The position numbers and the translations under genes were made by a program. This document shows positions 1-5,607 of a DNA stretch of 6,665 nucleotides, piece by piece (the stretch's first letter is position 1; every line of letters starts with the position of its first letter). The notes under the pieces are model-generated. The model ran no database searches. It saw nothing but the letters and a program-made list of their open reading frames with translations, and had not been told where the DNA came from. Where the stretch lies: positions 1-6,665 of the forward strand of contig BNZC01000043.1 in the NCBI GenBank assembly GCA_026000755.1, written 5' to 3'. Origin of the DNA: Clostridia bacterium. Its GTDB lineage: Bacteria > Bacillota > Clostridia > Lachnospirales > Lachnospiraceae.

Positions 1-50
1 GCATTTTCACCGTAGTATTTTTTTAGATTTACTGTTTTTAAGACACTCAT
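1..50 (-). CDS. ABC transporter ATP-binding protein, N-terminal fragment (runs off the window)
   Basis: Reading the minus strand from the ATG at 50 gives 16 codons, MSVLKTVNLKKYYGEN, before the window edge. The pattern of a short beta strand followed by 'NLKKYYG' is the usual opening of ABC transporter ATPases of the MacB/LolD/BceA type, just ahead of the A-loop region; Walker motifs would lie beyond the edge. A strong AAGGAGG ribosome binding site (60-66) sits 9 bases upstream, which fixes the start. The gene lies downstream of a response regulator and a histidine kinase in the same orientation, the arrangement seen for peptide-antibiotic sensing and export modules, where this ATPase partners with a membrane permease encoded next. 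Assignment to the ATPase family is fairly safe from this short stretch; substrate and subfamily are inference. Confidence 0.72.
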   Translation of the reverse strand, partial: MSVLKTVNLKKYYGEN

Positions 51-59
51 GTGTAGGAA

Positions 60-66
60 CCTCCTT
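60..66 (-). promoter_or_regulatory. Ribosome binding site of the ABC ATPase
   Basis: AAGGAGG on the minus strand, 9 bases before the ATG at 50. It decides the start of the transporter gene. The preceding bases (GGAAC near 81-85 and CTCTT near 72-76) could pair with GTTCC and AGGAG around this site, so the site may be partly hidden in a weak hairpin; that pairing is only suggested by eye. Confidence 0.7.
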
Positions 67-98
67 TTCGAGAAGAGAACCGTTCCGTCCTATCATAG

Positions 99-132
99 AA
101 AAAGCCCCGCTCTAAAACAGTCCGAGCAAGCC
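99..132 (-). terminator. Terminator-like hairpin in the leader of the ABC transporter (possible attenuator)
   Basis: On the minus strand GGCTTGCTC (132-124) can pair with GAGCGGGGC (112-104): seven contiguous pairs, two of them G-U, then one mismatch, with an 11-base loop. Five T residues (103-99) follow directly. The layout is that of a moderate rho-independent terminator. It lies between the putative transporter promoter (254-259) and the transporter start (50), about 50 bases before the ATG, so if functional it would act as an attenuator. No gene needs a terminator at this point. Strength is uncertain because of the G-U pairs. Confidence 0.4.
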
Positions 133-144
133 TCCTCAAATACG

Positions 145-175
145 CCTTTTGGGAAGATTAGAACTTCCCAAAAGG
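145..175 (-). repeat. Perfect 12-bp inverted repeat in the leader
   Basis: CCTTTTGGGAAG (145-156) and CTTCCCAAAAGG (164-175) are exact reverse complements around a 7-base spacer. No T run follows on either strand, so it is not a simple terminator. In the RNA of the downstream ABC transporter it would form a stable stem-loop just upstream of the terminator-like structure at 99-132. It could equally be a dyad operator read as DNA. Its perfection, in a leader of about 200 nt, argues for a regulatory role, but the mechanism is unknown. Confidence 0.55.
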
Positions 176-253
176 GGAGTCTTCTCTCCCTAGTCGCTCA
201 AATGCTTTTTCTATTGATAGGCGGAGCGTTTCTCTTCATCCTAACATAGCTCT

Positions 254-294
254 ATTATAACACATGATTCTTTCAAGCATCTTTCTGAAATCTT
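254..294 (-). promoter_or_regulatory. Putative promoter of the ABC transporter with three 11-bp direct repeats
   Basis: On the minus strand the blocks AAGATTTCAGA (294-284), AAGATGCTTGA (283-273) and AAGAATCATGT (272-262) follow one another with no gap, and a perfect TATAAT (259-254) begins two bases later. Tandem repeats with 11-bp spacing next to a -10 element, replacing a good -35 box, are the expected layout for an OmpR/PhoB-type regulator binding on one face of the helix. I see no convincing -35 hexamer at 17 bp, in keeping with an activated promoter. The first repeat overlaps the TAA stop of the kinase (295-293). The neighbouring response regulator is the obvious candidate ligand; this is inference. 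Confidence 0.55.
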
Positions 295-1156
295 ACAGTT
301 TTGAAAGAAAAATAGAAAAGGTTGTGCCTTCTCCGATTTGTGACTCTGCCTTGATATAGCCACCGCAGGCCATAACAATTTCCCTCGCAAGGTATAAGCC
401 AATGCCCACGCCGGTGCTTTCGGCGGATTCGGCAGCTCGCCAAAAACGCCCAAAGACTTTCGGTAAATCCTCTTCTGCTATTCCACGACCTGTATCAACA
501 ACGTCAATCCGCACAAACATTTCATATTCGATAAGGCTCACGGTAACGCTCCCCTGTTCCGGCGTATATTTTATGGCATTATCAATGACATTAAATAACG
601 CTTCCCTACACCAACGCAAATCAAACAAAGCCTGTATGTCTACATCAGCACACGTCGCCGAAAGAGTAATATTTTTAGCGATGGCAAGGGCATTGCATTC
701 GGAAATAGTGCTTTCGATAAGTGTAGAAACAACACCCGGCTTCGGCTCGATTTTTAGAATGCCGCTTTCAAGTCTTGAGGTTTTCACAAGGGAGTGAATG
801 AGAAAATTTAATTTTTCGCCGCTTGCCGCAATTTGTTCGGTAAGCTGTGACTGTTCCTCTGTCAAATCCTCTTCGCCAAGCAATTCGGCATATAGTAAGA
901 TATTGGAAAGGGGTGTTTTGGTCTGGTGGGATATGTCGCTGATTAGCGTTCGCATACGTTCCTGCTCGTTTTCGATATGCTCTCGGCGAAGCCGTGACTG
1001 CTCCAGAAATCGTGCCATTTTGGATTCAATTTTTGATAATAGACTCTCATCATACGCCTGCGCCGTGAACGTTCCGGCAAGGGCTTCATCCAGCATATGG
1101 TCTAATGTTTGAAGCAACTTTTGATTATGACCGAATATCATAAGCTCACCATCCAT
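293..1156 (-). CDS. Sensor histidine kinase, lacking an N-terminal membrane segment
   Basis: This is a two-component histidine kinase of 287 residues that would autophosphorylate and pass phosphate to the regulator encoded upstream. The DHp region carries the H box ISDISHQTKTPLSN with the phospho-accepting His near residue 77, preceded by a likely coiled coil (about 40-70). The ATPase domain follows: N box FNVIDNAIKYTP (about 188-199), G1 DTGRGI (221-226), F box around FGRFWR (235-240), and G2 GVGIGLYLA (249-257). The catalytic half is intact. The protein starts with a hydrophilic stretch and has no membrane helix, whereas related Firmicutes kinases next to peptide-transporter operons have at least one. 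The start is uncertain: ATG at 1156 is the first after an in-frame TAA but has no good ribosome binding site. ATG at 1141 is preceded by GGTGAG, as is the old start at 1292. The spacer upstream is a repeat array, so the true N-terminus may have been lost. Confidence 0.88.
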   Translation of the reverse strand: MDGELMIFGHNQKLLQTLDHMLDEALAGTFTAQAYDESLLSKIESKMARFLEQSRLRREHIENEQERMRTLISDISHQTKTPLSNILLYAELLGEEDLTEEQSQLTEQIAASGEKLNFLIHSLVKTSRLESGILKIEPKPGVVSTLIESTISECNALAIAKNITLSATCADVDIQALFDLRWCREALFNVIDNAIKYTPEQGSVTVSLIEYEMFVRIDVVDTGRGIAEEDLPKVFGRFWRAAESAESTGVGIGLYLAREIVMACGGYIKAESQIGEGTTFSIFLSKL

Positions 1157-1308
1157 TTCTTGCTGCGAGATTTCTTAAACGCACCGCCCATTTCTTATTG
1201 CGAAACATCGTAAGTGTCACTTTCTTTTTTGCTGTGAAACCTCATGCGAAACACCATAAGCACAATTTTCTTTTTTTACTGCGAAACCTCATAGGCTCAC
1301 CGCCCATT
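1139..1308 (-). repeat. Degenerate repeats of the regulator/kinase junction
   Basis: Read on the minus strand, variants of a unit resembling TGGGCGGTGAGCTTATG, then GTTTCGCA, then AAAGAAA recur. The core GCGAAAC (plus-strand sense) lies at 1281, 1246 and 1200, with variants GTGAAAC at 1234 and GCGAGAT at 1165, so spacings are about 35 or 46-47 bp. An exact 11-mer, CACCGCCCATT on the plus strand, lies at 1182-1192 and 1298-1308. The last partial copy overlaps the first codons of the kinase. The copies are too diverged and uneven for a CRISPR array or a recent tandem duplication. They look like old local duplications of the regulator-stop/kinase-start segment. Confidence 0.6.
1242..1292 (-). 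pseudogene. Probable remnant of the original kinase start
   Basis: An ATG at 1292 overlaps the regulator's stop codon as ATGA, the classic four-base translational coupling junction of a regulator/kinase pair. It reads MRFRSKKRKLCLWCFA and then stops at TGA (1244-1242). The basic stretch followed by the hydrophobic LCLWCFA looks like the cytoplasmic tip and beginning of a membrane helix of a kinase. Its frame differs from the surviving kinase frame, which begins 136 bases later. I infer that this was the original kinase start, now cut off from the gene body by rearrangement. It could also be chance, because the peptide is short. Confidence 0.35.
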
Positions 1309-1981
1309 GATAGCCAATTCCGTGAATAGTTTTAATATAGCGGGGCTGTGACGGCACATCTTCTAATTTTGCTCGAAGCCGCCGTACTGCTACGGATAGT
1401 GCATTTTCATCAACATAGGAACTGCCATCCGGCCAGATTAATCCGAGCAAACGTTCTCGGGGCATGGTCTGACCTTTGTTTGTAAAAAGCACTTGCAATA
1501 ATCTTGCCTCGGTTTTGGACAGTTCTACAGGCTGTCCGTTTTTCTCAAACCGTAGTGTTTCAAAGTCAAAGACAAATCCGTCCATGTTCATAATTCTATC
1601 AGTAGCCGCAATTTGTCCATATGCTCCCCGCCGAAGCAAGGCTTCCACTCTTGCCCGCAGCAACGCAAGAGAAAAGGGTTTTGTCATATAATCATCAGCT
1701 CCATTTTCCAAACCATTTACCATATCAAGTTCCGTATCATTTACGGTAAGCATAAGAATAGGTGTGACATAACCCGCAACTCGAAGTGTTGCACAAAAAT
1801 CAAGTCCCGAACCGTCAGGCAGGTTGATGTCTAAGAGAAACAAATCGGGGGTAAAGCTTTGAATGCTTTCTTTCGCCTGTGTGATGGAATGGCACAGCAC
1901 AATTTCTCGCTCGGGTGATTTCAGCGCAAGGCAAATTCCACGGCAGAGAGCGGTATCATCTTCTAAGATCAGTATTCGCAT
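1289..1981 (-). CDS. OmpR-family two-component response regulator
   Basis: This is a cytoplasmic DNA-binding regulator of 230 residues. The receiver domain (about 1-115) shows the acidic pair D8/D9, the phospho-accepting D51 in LLLDINLPDGSG (written in part), the conserved Thr at 79 and Lys at 101 in DDYMTKPF. The C-terminal winged helix (about 130-228) includes LSKTEARLL, the VDENALSVAVRRLRAKL recognition segment and YIKTIHGIGYQW. Length and order are normal for the family. I chose ATG at 1981 (MRILILEDD) because AGGAGG (1988-1993) is 6 bases upstream; an upstream in-frame start would add nine residues with no family match. The stop overlaps an ATG at 1292 as ATGA. The likely targets are the repeats at 262-294 before the ABC transporter. 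No convincing promoter was seen in the 120 bases before it. The regulated signal is probably a cell-envelope-active peptide, by analogy only. Confidence 0.92.
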   Translation of the reverse strand: MRILILEDDTALCRGICLALKSPEREIVLCHSITQAKESIQSFTPDLFLLDINLPDGSGLDFCATLRVAGYVTPILMLTVNDTELDMVNGLENGADDYMTKPFSLALLRARVEALLRRGAYGQIAATDRIMNMDGFVFDFETLRFEKNGQPVELSKTEARLLQVLFTNKGQTMPRERLLGLIWPDGSSYVDENALSVAVRRLRAKLEDVPSQPRYIKTIHGIGYQWAVSL

Positions 1982-2058
1982 AGTATTCCTCCTCTGTAAC
2001 CTCCACAACGTAGTAGCAAAAGCTATTCGGCTTCCTCCCTTTTGGGCTCTTGTTCTGC

Positions 2059-2089
2059 AAAAAGAGAGCAGTCAAAACAAACTGCTCCC
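2059..2089 (-). terminator. Rho-independent terminator after the coat-like gene
   Basis: On the minus strand GGGAGCAGT (2089-2081) pairs with ACTGCTCTC (2072-2064), nine pairs including one G-U, around an 8-base loop, and TTTTT (2063-2059) follows. It begins 15 bases after the TAG stop of the upstream gene and separates it from the response regulator gene. Confidence 0.85.
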
Positions 2090-2104
2090 CTCGCTAAACC
2101 GTTC

Positions 2105-2644
2105 CTACCACCATCTCCTACAACGTCTATGGCGGCAACGTCTTTGATACATTTCATTATACAACAACACCTCGATCAGATTTGATCCACCATCCCAAGG
2201 ATAGGGATAGCCATAGGCAGGTGGGGGAGGATAAAACCCGGGTCCCCCCGGATAGGGGCGTTCATGTCTTCCTCCCCGCCCAACGAGGCGAAGTTCCTCG
2301 GATTCCACACTATAGGGTGTACCCAAGGTTTTCTCCTCCATAGACTTTGTCATTTTTTTAGAAATGCGGTCGCAGACCTGTTTTAACATAAGTCGATCCG
2401 GGTATTCGTCAAACATAAGACTACCCTCATATTCCATTTTATCGCATTCTTCCTCTACGTGTTCCTGAATAACCCGCACATCCGCAGGGTACAAACTTTT
2501 TAAGCGGTCAATATCTTTCTCGTATTCCGCTTCCTCCAAGAATACATTCTGCATGGGATAGGTCATGTAAAAAGGCATTTTTGCAGTACGATTTTGCATA
2601 TTTTGCATAAAAGGATTGTTATTCGGTGGATATTCCACAGGCAT
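2105..2644 (-). CDS. Small Tyr/Pro/Arg-rich protein, possibly a spore coat or sporulation protein
   Basis: I do not recognise a named family in this 179-residue protein, though the middle resembles uncharacterised clostridial proteins. The N-terminus is Asn/Met/Pro-rich. Residues about 35-110 form a charged, probably helical domain with EEECDKMEYEGSLMFDEYPD at its centre. A Gly/Pro/Tyr-rich linker follows (about 123-150, with YPPPPAYGYPYPW-like content). The end is strikingly basic and aromatic, RRCRHRRCRRWW. No signal peptide or membrane helix is visible. Low complexity, Tyr/Pro/Gly richness and an Arg/Cys tail are typical of coat or crust proteins, and the upstream sequence matches a sigma-K promoter, so a late mother-cell role is a reasonable guess. 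Start: ATG at 2644 has AAAGGAG only 1-2 bases upstream, unusually close; M13 and M23 lack better sites. It forms its own unit, with the terminator at 2059-2089. Confidence 0.8.
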   Translation of the reverse strand: MPVEYPPNNNPFMQNMQNRTAKMPFYMTYPMQNVFLEEAEYEKDIDRLKSLYPADVRVIQEHVEEECDKMEYEGSLMFDEYPDRLMLKQVCDRISKKMTKSMEEKTLGTPYSVESEELRLVGRGGRHERPYPGGPGFYPPPPAYGYPYPWDGGSNLIEVLLYNEMYQRRCRHRRCRRWW

Positions 2645-2667
2645 TCTCCTTTATTACCATATCCGTA

Positions 2668-2695
2668 TATGATATGCGAATAAACAAAAACGGGT
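2668..2695 (-). promoter_or_regulatory. Sigma-K-like promoter of the coat-like gene
   Basis: On the minus strand the -10 block CATATCATA (2676-2668) fits the sigma-K consensus CATANNNTA, and AC (2695-2694) lies 17 bases upstream as the short -35 element. Transcription would begin about 15-20 bases before the ATG at 2644. The same -10 also partly fits sigma-E (ATA near the -35 is missing). The motif is short and A/T-rich sequence can produce it by chance; the coat-like product makes it more believable. Confidence 0.4.
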
Positions 2696-2730
2696 TACTA
2701 CATCAAGCACAACGAATATGCCACTTTCAA

Positions 2731-2883
2731 AAAACGCCCTACAAGCATCACACTAATACACTAAACGGCTACTCCATATGCAGATAGAGGATAGATGATG
2801 GAATATAAAACGCCCTGCAACCATCACACTAATACACAAAAACGGCTACTCCATACGCAGAAAGAGGATAGGCGATGGAATAA
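2731..2883 (-). repeat. Imperfect 76/77-bp tandem duplication of the glgB 3' end
   Basis: The segments 2731-2806 and 2807-2883 are adjacent copies differing at about eight positions including one single-base indel. The copy at 2807-2883 holds the last codons and stop of glgB plus about 22 bases after it. The copy at 2731-2806, downstream in transcription, still reads YSIIYPLSAYGVAV followed by a stop in the matching frame, against YSIAYPLSAYGVAVFVY in glgB. It has no start and is not a gene, only a remnant tail. Confidence 0.9.
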
Positions 2884-4736
2884 TCTTGTCCGTCACATTC
2901 TTGTTTCTCCGGTTTGTAAGTAGTGACTCTGGATCTTCCGCTTCCGCCAAACTGCTTCTCATCACTGCTTAATAACAGTTTCAACGAACGTTTTGCAGTT
3001 GCCTGTGGCACACCAACCCGATAATCTTCATACTCCACAGGTGTAAAGTTGCATACGAAAAGTACGTTATTCTTTTCCGATACGCCCTTCCTAACGAAAC
3101 TAAAGATACTGCGATATTTATCGTCCGGGTTAATCCAAGCAAAGCCCTCCGGGCTGTTATCCAACTCATATAAAGCGGGATATTTATTGTAAATCTTAAG
3201 CAACGCCTTGTAGAAATTATGAACTTGTTGATGTTCCGGTTTTGCCAGAAGGAACCAGTCTAATTCCCGTTCCTCACTCCATTCCCGCTCTTGGCCAAAT
3301 TCCTGACCCATAAACAGTAGTTTCTTACCCGCATGACCTATCATAAAAGCATAGGCAACTTTCAAATTGGAGAACTTACCGGGAAGTTCTCCCGGCATTT
3401 TCGTCAACATGGAACCCTTTAAGTGAACCACTTCATCATGAGAAATAGTTAAAATATAATTCTCGGCTCCATTATAGCTCATGGCAAAAGTCATCTTATA
3501 ATGGTTATCGGGATTGCTCCTAAAATACGGATCCATCTTCATGTATTCTAAGAAATCGTGCATCCAACCCATATTCCATTTGAAATTGAAATTCAAGCCG
3601 CCTTTTTCCGCTGCTCCTGTTACCATAGGCCAAGCCGTGGATTCCTCTGCAATCATAGCAACACCCGGGTGTCTGCCAATGATTAAGGAATTTAAGTGGC
3701 GGAAAAATTCAATGGCATCCAGATTTTTATTTTCCCCATATTTATTGGCGACCCATTGTCCGTCGTTCTTTCCATAATCCAAATAGAGCATGGAGGCAAC
3801 CGCATCCACACGCAGTCCGTCAATGTGATAATGTTCCACCCACAAAAGTGCGCTGCCGATGAGGAAGTTCTTTACCTCATTGCGACCATAGTCAAAGATT
3901 TTCGTTCCCCAGTCGGGATGCTCTCCCTTTCTGGGATCGGCATATTCGTACAGAGGACTTCCATCAAAATCCGCCAATCCATGGGCATCTCGCGGGAAAT
4001 GTGCGGGTACCCAGTCCAAAATAACGCCGATATTATTCTTGTGCAGATGATTTACCAGATAGGCGAACTCCTCGGGGGTACCGTAGCGAGAAGTAGGTGC
4101 ATAATACCCCGTTACCTGATAGCCCCAAGAACCATCAAAAGGATACTCGGCGATGCCCATCAGCTCTACATGGGTATAGCCCACTTCTTTCACATAATCC
4201 ACTAAGGCATGAGCCAATTCTCGATAACCATAAAAGCCCTCGTCTGCACTACCTGCATGGCGACGCCAAGAACCGGGATGAATTTCATAAATTGCCATAG
4301 GTTTATTCTGAAGGGTTTTCGTTTCCCCTCGCTTTTGCATCCATTTCTTATCCGTCCACTTGAACTTACTGATGTCCGTTACCTTAGATGCCGTTCCCGG
4401 TCTGTTCTCTGCAAAATTTGCATAAGGATCTGATTTTAGGAACTTCTTTCCCTGCTGCGGTTCGATACAATACTTGTACAAATCATTTACGGCAACATTT
4501 GGCACGAAAGTTTCATACACGCCAATAGGCCCTAATTTTGTCATATAATTGGCCGTTTCACTCCAACCGTTAAAACTCCCTACTACACTAACAGACTTTG
4601 CATGGGGTGCCCATACCGTAAAATATACGCCTGCCGTTCCGTTCTCTTCCCCCGGGTGCGCACCCATTTTCTGGTAAATATCATAGTGGGTACTCTGTCC
4701 GAATAAATACATATCTAATTCTGAAAATCTTGCCAC
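2829..4736 (-). CDS. glgB: 1,4-alpha-glucan branching enzyme
   Basis: GlgB cuts alpha-1,4-glucan chains and rejoins the piece in alpha-1,6 linkage, creating branches in glycogen in the cytoplasm. The 635-residue protein has an N-terminal carbohydrate-binding/E-set domain (about 30-110, with VWAPHAKSV and GSFNGW) and a GH13 barrel with all four conserved regions: DWVPAHF (241-247), GLRVDAVASM with nucleophile D311, AEES with acid/base E364, and TISHDEV with H433/D434. A C-terminal beta domain ends in AYGVAVFVY. Length is normal for the bacterial enzyme. Start is GTG at 4736 with GAGGTGAGGGG just upstream; the first residues MARFSELDMYLFGQ match the family's N-terminus. It begins 22 bases after the stop of the ATPase-encoding frame, so the two are probably co-transcribed. 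Its 3' end is duplicated downstream (2731-2806), so the last residues may come from a rearrangement. No other glycogen genes are in view. Confidence 0.97.
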   Translation of the reverse strand: MARFSELDMYLFGQSTHYDIYQKMGAHPGEENGTAGVYFTVWAPHAKSVSVVGSFNGWSETANYMTKLGPIGVYETFVPNVAVNDLYKYCIEPQQGKKFLKSDPYANFAENRPGTASKVTDISKFKWTDKKWMQKRGETKTLQNKPMAIYEIHPGSWRRHAGSADEGFYGYRELAHALVDYVKEVGYTHVELMGIAEYPFDGSWGYQVTGYYAPTSRYGTPEEFAYLVNHLHKNNIGVILDWVPAHFPRDAHGLADFDGSPLYEYADPRKGEHPDWGTKIFDYGRNEVKNFLIGSALLWVEHYHIDGLRVDAVASMLYLDYGKNDGQWVANKYGENKNLDAIEFFRHLNSLIIGRHPGVAMIAEESTAWPMVTGAAEKGGLNFNFKWNMGWMHDFLEYMKMDPYFRSNPDNHYKMTFAMSYNGAENYILTISHDEVVHLKGSMLTKMPGELPGKFSNLKVAYAFMIGHAGKKLLFMGQEFGQEREWSEERELDWFLLAKPEHQQVHNFYKALLKIYNKYPALYELDNSPEGFAWINPDDKYRSIFSFVRKGVSEKNNVLFVCNFTPVEYEDYRVGVPQATAKRSLKLLLSSDEKQFGGSGRSRVTTYKPEKQECDGQDYSIAYPLSAYGVAVFVY

Positions 4737-4758
4737 TTCCCCTCACCTCTCTCACTTT

Positions 4759-5607
4759 CTAATTTTCAAAATCCTTTTCCATTAACAAAATAAAACCGCC
4801 TCTTGTTCGTTTCCGTTTGCGAATCAACTGCTTGACCCCCCCTTTTTTCGCCTGTTCCATCGCCCGATCCATAATCTCTTTTACCTCTGTTAAAGTGACC
4901 GCTTCATCTAACTTCTCTATGTTATGAATACAATGATGCAATGCCAAAATCCCGATTTCATCTATGATACACTCATGTTCCCGAGCATATGCCTGGGCAA
5001 ATACCACCAACTCATCACTGGTAAAAATAGGAATTTTTACTTCCTCGGTGAATTTCTCCCCGAAGCTCTTGTCCAAATTCAATGCTTGTTTGATACCTGC
5101 TTTGCTGTCTTCTAAAATAACAAGCAAGCCCCCTGTATTGCCTTCCATCAGAAATGACATTCTTCTTGCCGTTTCCACGCTCAGCTGACCTGCTTCCTCA
5201 ATGATAAGATACCCCCCCTCAATCTGCTCAAAGAGCTTTGAGAGGTCTTTTGTATTGAGTGCTTCAGCAGAAATCTTTCCAACCCGTCCGCCGCTTCGTT
5301 TGGCAGCCTTTTGAAAAACTTTGATAATATTGGTGGCAAGCATGGTCTTTCCGCTTCCCCGTCCGCCTTTGATGGCCAGATTTCCCGTGGAGGAGGTATT
5401 GCTGTTTTTCTTTTTTTGAAATGCTCCCTCCAACACGCCAATCAGCTGCTGCTCCATACCGGACACCGGGATAAAATAAGAGAACATCTCTCTTTGCTTG
5501 TCATTCAACTGACCAAAGGCAAAGTCATCTTCTACAAAAATATTATCTTCCCCCTCTTCCATGGGGGGGGGGTACTCTAAGTACATCTTTGACAAAAGCG
5601 GACTCAC
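4759..5607 (-). CDS. P-loop ATPase domain, C-terminal half of a frameshifted gene
   Basis: The frame encodes an AAA-like ATPase domain. Walker A is GGRGSGKT (about 81-88 counted from the GTG at 5607) and a Walker-B-like strand GGYLIIEEAG lies at about 131-140, with Glu where Asp is usual. Next come a GGLLVILED strand (about 159-167), an IPIFTSDEL segment and a helical C-terminal lid, ending in a basic stretch RKRKRTRGG and MEKDFEN. The order recalls CbxX/SpoVK-like ATPases, and I recall similar C-terminal domains at the end of long uncharacterised Lachnospiraceae proteins; no function is known to me. The GTG at 5607 and ATGs at 5586 and 5562 lack ribosome binding sites, and the first 15 codons overlap the upstream frame. 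I think the real protein enters this frame through the C10 tract (5563-5572): with nine C's it reads VPPPMEEGEDN without a break. glgB follows 22 bases downstream. Confidence 0.85.
   Translation of the reverse strand: MSPLLSKMYLEYPPPMEEGEDNIFVEDDFAFGQLNDKQREMFSYFIPVSGMEQQLIGVLEGAFQKKKNSNTSSTGNLAIKGGRGSGKTMLATNIIKVFQKAAKRSGGRVGKISAEALNTKDLSKLFEQIEGGYLIIEEAGQLSVETARRMSFLMEGNTGGLLVILEDSKAGIKQALNLDKSFGEKFTEEVKIPIFTSDELVVFAQAYAREHECIIDEIGILALHHCIHNIEKLDEAVTLTEVKEIMDRAMEQAKKGGVKQLIRKRKRTRGGFILLMEKDFEN

Noticed and set aside
198..239. Thirteen-codon minus-strand leader peptide in the ABC transporter leader
   Set aside because: There is no ribosome binding site and the ATG is only about 8 bases after the predicted start of transcription. 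Kept only as a remark in the leader finding.
49..249. Plus-strand frame of 66 codons with a hydrophobic C-terminal stretch (LFLLIGGAFLFILT)
   Set aside because: It lies opposite the promoter, leader and ribosome binding site of the ABC transporter, ends near the -10 box, has no ribosome binding site and no family resemblance.
402..1112. Two plus-strand frames (131 and 104 codons) opposite the kinase
   Set aside because: They are antisense to an intact, motif-bearing kinase; the translations show no domain, and no start signals are present.
1160..1308. Possible CRISPR array from regularly recurring GCGAAAC cores
   Set aside because: Repeats are short, diverged and unevenly spaced, there are no unique spacers of constant length, and no cas genes are near. 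Local duplication explains them better.
2010..2058. Possible promoter for the response regulator (TTGACT near 2070, TTGCAG near 2057)
   Set aside because: No acceptable -10 element lies at 16-18 bp from either; the first candidate is also part of the terminator stem.
3696..4205. Plus-strand frame of 169 codons opposite glgB
   Set aside because: glgB is intact on the other strand with all catalytic motifs; this frame has no ribosome binding site and no recognisable features.
5181..5441. Alternative minus-strand frame of 86 codons inside the ATPase domain
   Set aside because: The Walker A frame in the same place is clearly the coding one; this is a shadow frame.
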